From: Ligilactobacillus apodemi DSM 16634 = JCM 16172
GTDB lineage: Bacteria > Bacillota > Bacilli > Lactobacillales > Lactobacillaceae
Direction of reading: 5' to 3'
Length of the DNA: 64,000 nt
Assembly (NCBI RefSeq): GCF_001434405.1
Contig: NZ_AZFT01000053.1
Span: 310,001-374,000, forward strand
The notes below the pieces were generated by a model. The model was not told where the DNA came from, did not search any database, and saw only the letters and a list, made by a program, of their open reading frames with translations. Numbering within the stretch: position 1 is the first letter of the stretch; the number at the start of each line of letters is the position of its first letter. A program made the translations under genes and the position numbers. This document shows, one piece after another, positions 34,784 to 43,139 of the stretch.

Positions 34784-35971
34784 ATGAAAGAAGAAAAAAG
34801 AAATATTCCTGAAGTTAGATTTAGGGAATTTGCGGGTGATAATGCAGACGCTTGGGAACTGCGGAAGTTGGGGGAAGTTGCAAATATTACAATGGGACAA
34901 TCTCCTAACTCTGCTAATTATACTAATAATCCAAAGGACTATATCCTCGTTCAAGGAAATGCTGATATAAAAGATGGTAAAGTAGTACCGAGAGTTTGGA
35001 CTACACAAATTACAAAAAAAGCATTCAAGGGTAATATTCTTTTAAGTGTACGAGCCCCGGTAGGCGATGTTGGAATTACTGATTATGATATTGTTATTGG
35101 TCGAGGCGTAGCAAGTTTGACAGGATCAAGCTTTATATACCAATTATTGAAAAAAATGAAGAATAGTGGATATTGGAATAAATTTGTAACAGGTTCTACT
35201 TTTGAATCTATTAATTCCAATGATGTAAAAAATGCTATAACTACAGTTCCACAAAATAAGTTAGAACAACAAAAAATCGGCACATTCTTCAAGCACCTAG
35301 ATGAGTTAATTACCCTTCATCAGCGTGAGTTAGATAACTTGAAAGTATTAAAGAAAACATTATTGTCAAAAATGTTTCCAAAAAATGATGAAAAATACCC
35401 GGAAATACGTTTTTCAGGCTTTGCGGACGCTTGGGAACTGCGAAGGATAGGAGAATGTTTTGAAGAAAGATCATCAAGATCAGAAAAAGGTGAGTTGATT
35501 TCTGTAACAATTAATTCGGGGATTATTAAGGCTAGTGAATTAGAAAGAAAAGATATTTCTAGCTCAAGTAAGGCAAATTATAAAGTAGTACGTGTTGGTG
35601 ATATTGCGTATAATTCAATGCGAATGTGGCAAGGGGCAAGTGGCTATTCTCCATATAATGGTATTTTAAGCCCAGCATACACTGTTTTAAAGCCAAAAGA
35701 AGATATTTATTCTAAATTCTTTGCGCAATATTTTAAACGAAGTGATGTTATTTGGTTATTTAGAATCAATTCTCAAGGATTGACGTCTGATACTTGGAAT
35801 TTGAAATTTCCAGCTCTAAGTAAAATATATTTACGTGTTCCAACGATTAATGAGCAAATTAAAATTGCTAAGTATTTTAAGCACTTAGATGAGTTGATTA
35901 CCCTTCATCAGCGTGAGTTAGATGACCTAAAAGTATTGAAAAAAACACTATTATCAAAAATGTTTGTATAA
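34784..35971 (+). CDS. hsdS: Type I restriction specificity subunit (expressed copy)
   Basis: This 395-residue two-domain HsdS has an ATG behind TTAGGAG. After a short N-terminus, R1 encodes [10 protein letters not shown] and TRD1. R2 encodes EQQKIGTFFKHLDELITLHQ (central conserved helix), followed by a second R1 (DAWELRRIGE), TRD2 and a second R2-like helix ending KTLLSKMF. TRD1 and TRD2 decide the two halves of the target sequence. It precedes hsdM. Local GATC density is much lower than in hsdR, suggesting newer DNA. Confidence 0.94.
   Translation: MKEEKRNIPEVRFREFAGDNADAWELRKLGEVANITMGQSPNSANYTNNPKDYILVQGNADIKDGKVVPRVWTTQITKKAFKGNILLSVRAPVGDVGITDYDIVIGRGVASLTGSSFIYQLLKKMKNSGYWNKFVTGSTFESINSNDVKNAITTVPQNKLEQQKIGTFFKHLDELITLHQRELDNLKVLKKTLLSKMFPKNDEKYPEIRFSGFADAWELRRIGECFEERSSRSEKGELISVTINSGIIKASELERKDISSSSKANYKVVRVGDIAYNSMRMWQGASGYSPYNGILSPAYTVLKPKEDIYSKFFAQYFKRSDVIWLFRINSQGLTSDTWNLKFPALSKIYLRVPTINEQIKIAKYFKHLDELITLHQRELDDLKVLKKTLLSKMFV
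34847..34885 (+). repeat. R1 repeat at the start of TRD1 in hsdS
   Basis: It begins GACGCTTGGGAACTGCGG and continues AAGTTGGGGGAAGTTG. It is nearly identical to 37649-37686 (two differences), the start of downstream cassette 1. Confidence 0.9.
35264..35323 (+). repeat. R2 repeat between the TRDs of hsdS
   Basis: It runs from GAACAACAAAAAATCGG to TTACCCTTCATCAG. It is 59 of 60 identical to 38083-38142 in cassette 1, and related to 38934-38983 and the inverted 30387-30449. Confidence 0.9.
35426..35446 (+). repeat. R1 repeat at the start of TRD2 in hsdS
   Basis: GACGCTTGGGAACTGCGAAGG encodes DAWELRR. It shares 17 bases with the other R1 copies and gives hsdS two entry points for cassette exchange. 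Confidence 0.88.
35866..35962 (+). repeat. R2-like repeat at the 3' end of hsdS
   Basis: It encodes KHLDELITLHQRELDDLKV and KKTLLSKMF. It is a diverged direct copy of the central R2 region at 35281-35380. Confidence 0.8.
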
Positions 35972-35994
35972 AAATTAATGATTGGAGAATTATA

Positions 35995-37605
35995 ATGTCA
36001 AACAGTAAAGAACAAAGAACACAAACGTTATCTCAAGCGCTCTGGAATAGCGCCAATATTTTACGTTCAAAAATGGACGCCAATGATTACAAATCATATC
36101 TTTTAGGGCTAGTTTTTTATAAATTTTTATCGGATAAGGTACTACTCTATACTGCTAATAATCTTTTGGAAGAAGAAACAGATGACTTACAATTAGCACA
36201 AAAAATTTATGAAGAAGCATATAGTGATCCAGAACAAAAAGAAGATATTTTAAATATCTTAAAAGAGGAAATAGCCTATGCTATCGAACCACAATTGACT
36301 TTTACAGCATTGGTAAATCAAATAAATACAGGTGAATTTCAATTAGAATCGCTAGCACAAGGTTTTAGAAATATTGAACAAGCAAACGAAATTTTTGAAA
36401 ATATGTTTGAAGACATTGATCTATATTCTAAAAAGTTAGGTCAAACACCACAAAAGCAAAATGCTACGATTTCAGCGATCATGAAAGAACTATCCACTCT
36501 AGATATTGCTGGACATTCTGGTGAATTACTTGGCGATGCCTACGAAGACCTTATCGGAAAATTTGCGGGAGAATCAGTAAAAAAAGCAGGAGAATTCTAT
36601 ACACCACAACCCGTTGCAAAGTTAATGACGCAAATTGCAATACATGGTAGAGAAAATCAACGAGGTTTTACCGTTTATGATCCTACGATGGGATCTGGGT
36701 CACTGTTATTAAATGCAAAAAAATACAGTAATGAACCGGGGTATATTTCATATTATGGGCAAGAATTAAATACTTCAACTTATAACTTAGCTAGAATGAA
36801 TATGTTACTTCATGGTGTTGCAAATGAAAACCAAAAGTTACACAATGCTGATACGCTAGATAAAGATTGGCCAACTGATGAACCAACTGACTTTGATGCC
36901 GTTTTGATGAATCCTCCATATTCAGCTAAATGGAGTGCAGATAAGGGCTTTTTGCAAGATCCTCGTTTTTCTAACTTTGGTGTTCTTGCACCTAAGTCTA
37001 AAGCTGATTTTGCTTTTCTACTTCATGGCTTTTATCATTTGAAGCAAAATGGTGGTGTGATGGCGATCGTTTTGCCACACGGTGTATTATTCCGTGGTAA
37101 CGCAGAAGGTAAGATCCGTAAACACTTACTGGAAGAAGGTGCGATCGATACGATTATCGGTATGCCAGCAAATATTTTCTATAATACCAGCATTCCGACG
37201 ACTGTTATCATTTTAAAGAAGAATCGTACCAATCGTGATGTCTTATTTATTGATGCTTCAAAAGAGTTCGACAAAGGTAAAAATCAAAACACAATGACTG
37301 ATGAGCATATTCAAAAGATTTTGGATGCTTATATTAAACGGGAAGATATCGATAAATTCGCCCATGTTGCAAGTTTTGATGAGATCAAAGAAAATGATTT
37401 TAATCTAAATATTCCTCGTTATGTTGATACTTTTGAGGAAGAAGAAGTTGTGCCACTTACTGAAATTGTTACCAACATTAATGAAACTAGAGCAGAGATC
37501 GAAAAGACAACAAATGAGTTATATGGTTTACTCGATGAATTAGTGGGAACTACCTCTGAAGCAGATAAAGAACTCCAAGAATTTTTAGCAAATTTCAAGA
37601 AATAA
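35995..37605 (+). CDS. hsdM: Type I restriction-modification DNA methyltransferase subunit
   Basis: This 536-residue N6-adenine methyltransferase has an N-terminal helical domain (ALWNSANILRSKMDANDYK). The SAM-binding motif DPTMGSGSLLL and the catalytic NPPY (VLMNPPYSAKW) are of the gamma class. Two copies plus HsdS methylate the bipartite target. It follows hsdS by 23 nt behind a TTGGAGAA site. Because methylation pattern follows the S subunit in use, switching hsdS would change genome-wide methylation. Confidence 0.96.
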   Translation: MSNSKEQRTQTLSQALWNSANILRSKMDANDYKSYLLGLVFYKFLSDKVLLYTANNLLEEETDDLQLAQKIYEEAYSDPEQKEDILNILKEEIAYAIEPQLTFTALVNQINTGEFQLESLAQGFRNIEQANEIFENMFEDIDLYSKKLGQTPQKQNATISAIMKELSTLDIAGHSGELLGDAYEDLIGKFAGESVKKAGEFYTPQPVAKLMTQIAIHGRENQRGFTVYDPTMGSGSLLLNAKKYSNEPGYISYYGQELNTSTYNLARMNMLLHGVANENQKLHNADTLDKDWPTDEPTDFDAVLMNPPYSAKWSADKGFLQDPRFSNFGVLAPKSKADFAFLLHGFYHLKQNGGVMAIVLPHGVLFRGNAEGKIRKHLLEEGAIDTIIGMPANIFYNTSIPTTVIILKKNRTNRDVLFIDASKEFDKGKNQNTMTDEHIQKILDAYIKREDIDKFAHVASFDEIKENDFNLNIPRYVDTFEEEEVVPLTEIVTNINETRAEIEKTTNELYGLLDELVGTTSEADKELQEFLANFKK

Positions 37606-37632
37606 GTTAGCAACTGAAAAAAAGCGTGGGTA

Positions 37633-38169
37633 ATGTTATCTGTGGCAAACGCTTGGGAACAGCGGAAGTTGGGGGAAATTGCAAATTCATTTTCTGGTGG
37701 TACACCATCAGTTGGGAATTCCAGTTACTACAACGGTAATATTCCATTTATTCGTTCTGGGGAAATAAATAGTAGTGGGACAGCTTTATTTTTGACAGAA
37801 TCAGGTCTCGAAAATTCATCTGCAAAGTTAGTATTAGAGGGAGACCTTTTATATGCGTTATATGGAGCAACTAGTGGTGAAGTAGGTATATCTAAAATTA
37901 ATGGAGCGATTAATCAAGCGATATTAGCTATTAAGCCATGTGATGGATACAGTTCTCAATTCATAATGCAGTGGTTAAAGCTACAAAAACAGAAGATAAC
38001 AGATAAATACTTACAAGGTGGACAAGGCAATTTATCTGGTTCAATCATAAAAAAGCTAGTCTTAAATATTCCAAATTTTGAAGAACAACAAAAAATCGGC
38101 ACATTCTTCAAGCACCTAGATGAGCTAATTACCCTTCATCAGTGTGAGTTAAAATCGTGTAACTATTAA
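37633..38169 (+). pseudogene. Silent hsdS cassette 1 (one TRD, R1 and R2 at its ends)
   Basis: The frame runs from ATG 37633 (no credible ribosome site) through R1 (37649-37686), encoding NAWEQRKLGEIANSF, into a TRD and R2 (38083-38142), then stops shortly after at CNY. R1 and R2 here are almost identical to those around TRD1 of hsdS, so this TRD could replace TRD1 precisely. The half-size and immediate position after hsdM mark it as a donor cassette, though low read-through expression is possible. Confidence 0.85.
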
Positions 38170-38435
38170 AGGATCTTGGGAGTATTTTAGGCAGATGCTG
38201 TAAAATATTGTAAGTAATAAGGTAAAGTAAGTGTAAATTTGAGCCTGACGGTATGTAGTATTGTCAATTTTGACTAAGCAGAATTTTTGGTTTTAGTAGC
38301 TAATTTGCATAAAATATCGTAGAATTTTTTAGAGAAATAGCTGTAGATATTTTTGAGGGTATATTTTTAACGTAGTAATAAATATTCACAAATCGTTATG
38401 ACATTGTTTAGATCAAGTGATGTCATAACGATTTT
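38170..38435 (+). other. Spacer between silent cassettes
   Basis: No open frame of note lies in this AT-rich stretch, which ends in a terminator hairpin at 38391-38437. Confidence 0.5.
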
Positions 38436-38437
38436 TT
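38391..38437 (+). terminator. Terminator directly ahead of cassette 2
   Basis: The arms AATCGTTATGACAT and ATGTCATAACGATT are followed by TTTTTG. Its T-run touches the first possible start of cassette 2, which supports that cassette being silent. Confidence 0.85.
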
Positions 38438-39023
38438 GCTTAATTTATGCTGCGATAGTTTGTGTCAAGCGCATAGATATTCTCTCAAAAAAGTTACGAA
38501 CGCTTGGGAACTGCGGAAGTTAAAAGAGATTTTAGAAATTAATCCTAAAACTGAAAAAGTACCAGATATTTTTGAATATGTTGATTTGGGCAGTGTAGTT
38601 GGGACGGATTTGATTAAGCATACCAAAACTCTTAAAGAAAGTGCTCCTTCGCGTGCTCAAAGATTGGCAAAAAAAGGTGATGTATTTTATCAAACTGTTC
38701 GACCATACCAGAAAAACAACTATTTATATGAATTACAATATAATAATTATATTTTTTCTACTGGATATGCGCAATTACGACCATACTCCGGCGTGGATAG
38801 CAACTTTTTATTGAACTGTGTACAGGAAGAAAAATTTGTAACTACTGTTTTAAATTTTTGTACAGGAACAAGTTACCCAGCAATTAATTCTAAAGATTTA
38901 GGAAGGATAATGATAAAAATTCCGAAAGGTATTGAACAACAAAAAATCGGTACTCTCTTCAAGCGCCTAGATTCGTTAATTACCCTTCATCAGTGTAGAA
39001 GTAATAGACTCTTAAATACGTAG
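38436..39023 (+). pseudogene. Silent hsdS cassette 2 (one TRD)
   Basis: The frame opens at TTG inside the terminator tail, without a ribosome site. R1 (38500-38521, ACGCTTGGGAACTGCGGAAG) starts the TRD. It ends with an R2 copy (38934-38983) encoding EQQKIGTLFKRLDSLITLHQ. It is half of an HsdS. R2 is more diverged than in cassette 1, so exchange by homology would rely mainly on R1 and the last part of R2. Confidence 0.85.
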
Positions 39024-39319
39024 TTATCAAGTGATGACTGGATATTTATTAGAATGGTAGTTGGAAATGTGCTCGTCTGTATCATTTGTTAAAAAATATA
39101 CATATCATATTTTTCACGGTAAGGAAGCTGAATTTGAAAATCGTACACAAGATGTAGCTATTCTTGATTCAATATAGGTGAACGTCAAAAAGAGTAACTA
39201 TAAGATTACACATTACTTTCCATTTCAGAGATTAGTTTTTGTAACTTTTTCTAACATGTGAGATTGCCAAAAATCCAAACTCCGAATATAATTGTATAAT
39301 TGGAGGTAATAGGTAATAT
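39024..39319. other. Gene-free stretch after the restriction locus
   Basis: No coding frame or hairpin was recognised. The stretch marks the right edge of the cassette region and presumably holds the promoter of the DMT transporter gene. Confidence 0.4.
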
Positions 39320-40258
39320 ATGAAAACAACATCTAATAATGCCGTTATGAAAGGGATCTTTTGGGCAGCGGTCGCTTCTGCTGTTTGGGGGATCTCGGGG
39401 ACAACGGTGCAGTTTATTTCACAAAATCAAAATATTCCGGCTGACTGGTACTTATCGGTCCGTACGCTTGGCGCGGGTGTGATTTTGTTGATTATTAGTT
39501 TGTTTATGTATGGCAAACGAACTTTTGGCGTATTTTCTGATTGGAAAACTTTTGGTTGGTTATTAGCCTATGCTGTCTTTGGACTGATGGCTAATTTGTT
39601 GACCTTTTACATCTCGATCCAGCGCGGTAATGCTTCGGCAACAACGATCTTACAGTATCTAAGTCCGTTATTTATCGTCTTAGGTGGGATCTTTATCAAG
39701 CGCCAACGTCCGCTTACTACGGATATGCTTGCGTTTATCATTGCGTTAGTCGGTGTCGTTTTAGCACTTACTAAGGGTGATTTTACCAAGATGTCGATTC
39801 CGTTTGATTCACTCGTGTGGGGGATCGGTTCGGGTATCACGGCTGCCTTTTATGTGGTTTTACCTAAGCCAATTGCTAAAGATCATCCCCCGATCGTGAT
39901 CTTGGGCTGGGGAACGTTGATTGCCGGGATCTTATTTAATTTATATCATCCCGTATGGAGCGATCATCCAGCGATCACCGGAACATTAGTGGCAACTCTT
40001 TCGACCGTGATCTTATTTGGAACGATCATTCCTTTTGGGTTGTTGCTTTACAGTTCGCGGTTTGCACCTTCAGATGTTATCAGTATCATGGATGCCTTAC
40101 AACCAGCGGTCACGGCTGTTTTAAGTGTGATCTTCTTAGGGTTGGAGATGAACTGGATCGAAGTTGTGGGGATCATCTTAGTTATTGTTGCGATCTATAT
40201 CTTGCAACGTGGCCGTAAAAATGCGCAAGAAGCGGGCTATCGTGAAGCAGATTTTTAA
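39320..40258 (+). CDS. DMT superfamily (EamA) transporter
   Basis: This 312-residue protein has ten predicted membrane helices in two EamA halves (first half GIFWAAVASAVWGISGT; second half PFDSLVWGIGSGITAAFYV). The AGGAGG-like TTGGAGG site lies 12 nt upstream. Members export amino acids or other metabolites across the membrane, but the substrate cannot be read. It is monocistronic with its own terminator. Confidence 0.92.
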   Translation: MKTTSNNAVMKGIFWAAVASAVWGISGTTVQFISQNQNIPADWYLSVRTLGAGVILLIISLFMYGKRTFGVFSDWKTFGWLLAYAVFGLMANLLTFYISIQRGNASATTILQYLSPLFIVLGGIFIKRQRPLTTDMLAFIIALVGVVLALTKGDFTKMSIPFDSLVWGIGSGITAAFYVVLPKPIAKDHPPIVILGWGTLIAGILFNLYHPVWSDHPAITGTLVATLSTVILFGTIIPFGLLLYSSRFAPSDVISIMDALQPAVTAVLSVIFLGLEMNWIEVVGIILVIVAIYILQRGRKNAQEAGYREADF

Positions 40259-40269
40259 AAATAAACTTT

Positions 40270-40299
40270 AACTGGTCATGTTTTATGACCAGTTTTTAG
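40270..40299 (+). terminator. Terminator after the DMT transporter
   Basis: The perfect arms AACTGGTCAT and ATGACCAGTT are followed by a T-run. Confidence 0.8.
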
Positions 40300-40323
40300 T
40301 CTCAGGATAAATAGGGGATATGT

Positions 40324-40998
40324 ATGAAAGCAAAAAATGATTTATTCACCTTAGAAGATGCGTTGATTTTAGCTGGTGATCCACCCACGGCTGCACAAAT
40401 GGCGGCTTATATGCGTGATCAGTTTGAGTTTTTGGGGATCAAGACCCCTAAACGCCGGCAATTGTGTCGAGAGATATTTGCTAAAGCTGCTACTACTGGT
40501 GAGATCTCTTGGGAGTTTGTCACTTTTTGTTGGCAAAAGCCACAGCGTGAATTTCAGTACATCGCGTGTGACTATTTAGTAAAAATGAAAAAGTATCTCA
40601 CTCTTGCCGACCTATCTAAGCTACAAGAACTAGTTGAGACTAAGTCTTGGTGGGATACGGTCGACACTTTGGTCAAACTATTTACCGAGTTGTACTTGCG
40701 CTATCCAACAGAGATGACTCAAGTACTGCTTAGTTGGAGCGTGGCAGAGAATTTTTGGTGTCGCCGGATCGCCCTTGAAGCACAGTTGTTGTTAAAAGAG
40801 CAGACCGATCCTGAACTCTTAGCCAAAATCATCCAAAATAATCTTGGAAGCACCGAATTTTTCATCAATAAGGCGATCGGTTGGGCGTTACGCGACTATT
40901 CTAAGACTGCCCCTGACTGGGTAAAAGACTTTATTACGACTCATCAAGCTAGCTTAAATCCACTTAGTATCCGTGAAGGCAGTAAGTATTTAAAATAA
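40324..40998 (+). CDS. AlkD-like DNA alkylation repair protein
   Basis: This 224-residue all-helical HEAT-repeat-like protein has the AlkD/AlkC-family motif KSWWDTVDTLVKLF and GWALRDYSK near the C-terminus. AlkD enzymes remove N3- or N7-alkylated purines. It starts 26 nt after the preceding terminator behind TAGGGGAT. Its function in this organism is inferred from the family. Confidence 0.88.
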   Translation: MKAKNDLFTLEDALILAGDPPTAAQMAAYMRDQFEFLGIKTPKRRQLCREIFAKAATTGEISWEFVTFCWQKPQREFQYIACDYLVKMKKYLTLADLSKLQELVETKSWWDTVDTLVKLFTELYLRYPTEMTQVLLSWSVAENFWCRRIALEAQLLLKEQTDPELLAKIIQNNLGSTEFFINKAIGWALRDYSKTAPDWVKDFITTHQASLNPLSIREGSKYLK

Positions 40999-41013
40999 AT
41001 TTTGCAAAAAGAG

Positions 41014-41042
41014 TTGTCCCTCGCTAAAAGTTGTGGTATGCT
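41014..41042 (+). promoter_or_regulatory. Promoter of the infC-rpmI-rplT operon
   Basis: A TTGTCC -35 box (41014-41019), a 17-nt spacer and a TATGCT -10 box (41037-41042) stand just before the leader RNA. Confidence 0.65.
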
Positions 41043-41049
41043 ATAGCAG

Positions 41050-41190
41050 TTGAGAAAAAAAGCAGAGGCTCCCGCTTCTCGCCTAAGGGACAAGCAAGTC
41101 CCGGGGCAGAATTATGAAATGTAATTCCGATAAAAACGGATCTGTGCGGGTGTCTTGTAAATTTTTATGAGATACCCGCATTTTTTCTGC
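41050..41190 (+). ncRNA. L20 leader (autoregulatory leader of infC-rpmI-rplT)
   Basis: The leader before infC contains the conserved block GGCTCCCGCTTCTCGCC followed by GGGACAAGCAAGTCCCGGGG. It ends in a terminator (TGCGGGTGTCT with AGATACCCGCA and TTTTTT, 41147-41189). This is the arrangement of the Firmicutes L20 leader, in which ribosomal protein L20 binds and promotes termination of its own operon. Confidence 0.85.
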
Positions 41191-41223
41191 ATTTTCTCTG
41201 AAATTTTTTGGAGGTGAAACGCC

Positions 41224-41739
41224 ATAGCAGTTGATAAGATGGTAAACGAAGGCATTCGCGCACGTGAGTTACGCTTGATTGCTGATGATGGTTCCCAGTT
41301 GGGGGTCAAATCTAAGCAAGAAGCTTTGAAGTTGGCAGAGCAAGCTAACTTAGACCTTGTTTTGGTAGCACCTAAAGCAAAACCACCTGTTGCCAAGATC
41401 ATGGATTATGGGAAGTATCGTTTTGAGTTGCAGAAGAAACAGCGTGAAGCTCGTAAAAAGCAAAAAGTGATCAACGTTAAAGAAGTTCGTTTGAGCCCAA
41501 CGATCGATACAAACGACTTTAACACTAAAGTTAAGAATGCTCGTAAGTTCTTAGGTAAAGGTGATAAAGTTAAGGTCTCGATTCGTTTCAAGGGTCGTGC
41601 GATCACACATAAAGAGATCGGACGCGAAGTTCTTGATAGATTTGCTGCAGAAACAGATGATGTTGCGACAGTCGAATCTAAAGCAAAAATGGATGGACGC
41701 AGCATGTTCTTAATGCTTGCGCCTAAAGCCGAAAAATAG
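41224..41739 (+). CDS. infC: Translation initiation factor IF-3, probable AUA start
   Basis: The product is 171 residues if begun at ATA 41224, which lies 7 nt after the strong GGAGGTG (41210-41216). The first in-frame ATG (41239) would be 22 nt from that site and would drop the first five residues. infC is known for rare AUU/AUA-type starts, which IF-3 uses to repress its own translation. The N-domain has [12 protein letters not shown] and the C-domain has [17 protein letters not shown]-3 prevents premature 50S joining and checks the initiation codon. Confidence 0.95.
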   Translation: MAVDKMVNEGIRARELRLIADDGSQLGVKSKQEALKLAEQANLDLVLVAPKAKPPVAKIMDYGKYRFELQKKQREARKKQKVINVKEVRLSPTIDTNDFNTKVKNARKFLGKGDKVKVSIRFKGRAITHKEIGREVLDRFAAETDDVATVESKAKMDGRSMFLMLAPKAEK

Positions 41740-41771
41740 GCTGATAGTTTATTTAGGAGGAGTACAGTATT

Positions 41772-41972
41772 ATGCCAAAACAAAAAACACACCGCGCATC
41801 AGCAAAACGCTTTAAGCGTACAGGAAATGGTGGTTTGAAGCGTGCTCACGCTTTCACATCTCACCGTTTCCACGGCAAGACAAAGAAACAACGCCGTCAA
41901 TTGCGTAAACCAGCTATGGTATCTGCTTCAGATATGAAACGTATCAAGCAAATGCTTTCTCAAATGAAATAA
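41772..41972 (+). CDS. rpmI: 50S ribosomal protein L35
   Basis: This 66-residue, very basic protein begins [15 protein letters not shown], with [12 protein letters not shown], the standard L35 pattern. It lies 32 nt after infC with AGGAGG. It is a structural part of the large ribosomal subunit. Confidence 0.98.
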   Translation: MPKQKTHRASAKRFKRTGNGGLKRAHAFTSHRFHGKTKKQRRQLRKPAMVSASDMKRIKQMLSQMK

Positions 41973-42115
41973 TTATTGAGATTCTATTACTCGGTTGCAA
42001 TTTAACATTGCATAATTGTGCTTTGCGATGACGATTGTTGAATCGTTTTTTCAGCGCACAGATCAGTTTTGTGAGTCCCGCATAACGTCGGGCTAAGTTT
42101 AAGGAGGAATTAACC

Positions 42116-42475
42116 ATGCCACGTGTTAAAGGTGGAACAGTTACGCGTCAACGCCGTAAAAAAATGATTAAATTAGCTAAAGGATACCGCGGTTCAAAGC
42201 ATATCCAATTTAAGGTAGCTAAGCAACAAGTTATGAAGTCTTACCAATACGCATTCCGCGATCGTCGTAAGACAAAATCAAACTTCCGTAAATTATGGAT
42301 TGCTCGTATCAACGCAGCAGCTCGTATGAACGATATCAGCTACAGCAAGTTGATGCACGGTTTGAAATTAGCTAACATTGATGTTAACCGTAAGATGTTA
42401 GCAGAACTTGCAATCAGCGATGCAGCTGCTTTCACAGCTCTTGTTGATGAAGCTAAGAAAGCTTTGGCAAAATAA
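42116..42475 (+). CDS. rplT: 50S ribosomal protein L20
   Basis: This 119-residue basic protein has [15 protein letters not shown] and [18 protein letters not shown]. It is needed early in 50S assembly and is the likely repressor acting on the L20 leader upstream of infC. The ATG follows AAGGAGG. Confidence 0.98.
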   Translation: MPRVKGGTVTRQRRKKMIKLAKGYRGSKHIQFKVAKQQVMKSYQYAFRDRRKTKSNFRKLWIARINAAARMNDISYSKLMHGLKLANIDVNRKMLAELAISDAAAFTALVDEAKKALAK

Positions 42476-42488
42476 TTTGTCATGTATG

Positions 42489-42523
42489 AAAAGGCCGGGA
42501 CAGCACTTGTCTCGGCTTTTTCT
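42489..42523 (+). terminator. Terminator of the infC operon
   Basis: The arms GCCGGGACA and TGTCTCGGC with a 5-nt loop are followed by a T-run. Confidence 0.85.
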
Positions 42524-42605
42524 TTCATAGAATAAATTTTTGCTAAATATGCTTTTACTAGCATATAATGGTAGTTAGAGACTAAGATTTGAAGGAGAAA
42601 ATATA

Positions 42606-43139
42606 TTGTTTAAAAGATTTGAGCCGACATGGATGGTCGAATCGATTTATGACCTTTCCCCGACCGAATTAAAAGAAAAAGGTATTAAAGTGGTCTTAAC
42701 GGATCTCGATAATACTTTGATTGCCTGGGATAACCCAAGTGGCACGCCGCAATTACGTGCTTGGTTGCAAAAGATGAAAGAAGCAAAGATCCCAGTAGTT
42801 GTTGTGTCTAATAATAAGCATGAACGGATAAAACGTGCTTTAAAAGATCTTCCCTTGCCATTTGTTTCCCGTGCCTTAAAACCATTAACTCGGGGGATCA
42901 ACGAAGCTTTAAAACGCTACGATTTAGAAAAATCTGAGGCTGTTTTAGTAGGAGATCAGTTGATGACTGATGTGATGGCAGCTAATAATGCTGGGATCAG
43001 AAGTATTTTAGTTAAGCCATTAGTTGATTCTGATGCTTGGAATACTAAGATCAATCGTTTCTTTGAAAAACAGATCAAGCAATATTTGATCAAAAATAAT
43101 CGATTTAGTACAAAATGGGGGCACACATTAGATGACTGA
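42606..43139 (+). CDS. yqeG: YqeG family HAD-IIIA phosphatase
   Basis: This 177-residue HAD phosphatase begins at TTG behind GAAGGAG; the encoded MFKRFEPTWMVESIYDL matches the family start. HAD motifs are VVLTDLDNTLIAW (catalytic Asp pair), VVSNNK and VGDQLMTDVMAAN. In Firmicutes it heads the yqeG-yqeH-yhbY-nadD-yqeK-rsfS cluster. Its last 8 nt overlap the yqeH start. The substrate is not established (phosphatidylglycerophosphate phosphatase activity is suggested for relatives). Confidence 0.94.
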   Translation: MFKRFEPTWMVESIYDLSPTELKEKGIKVVLTDLDNTLIAWDNPSGTPQLRAWLQKMKEAKIPVVVVSNNKHERIKRALKDLPLPFVSRALKPLTRGINEALKRYDLEKSEAVLVGDQLMTDVMAANNAGIRSILVKPLVDSDAWNTKINRFFEKQIKQYLIKNNRFSTKWGHTLDD

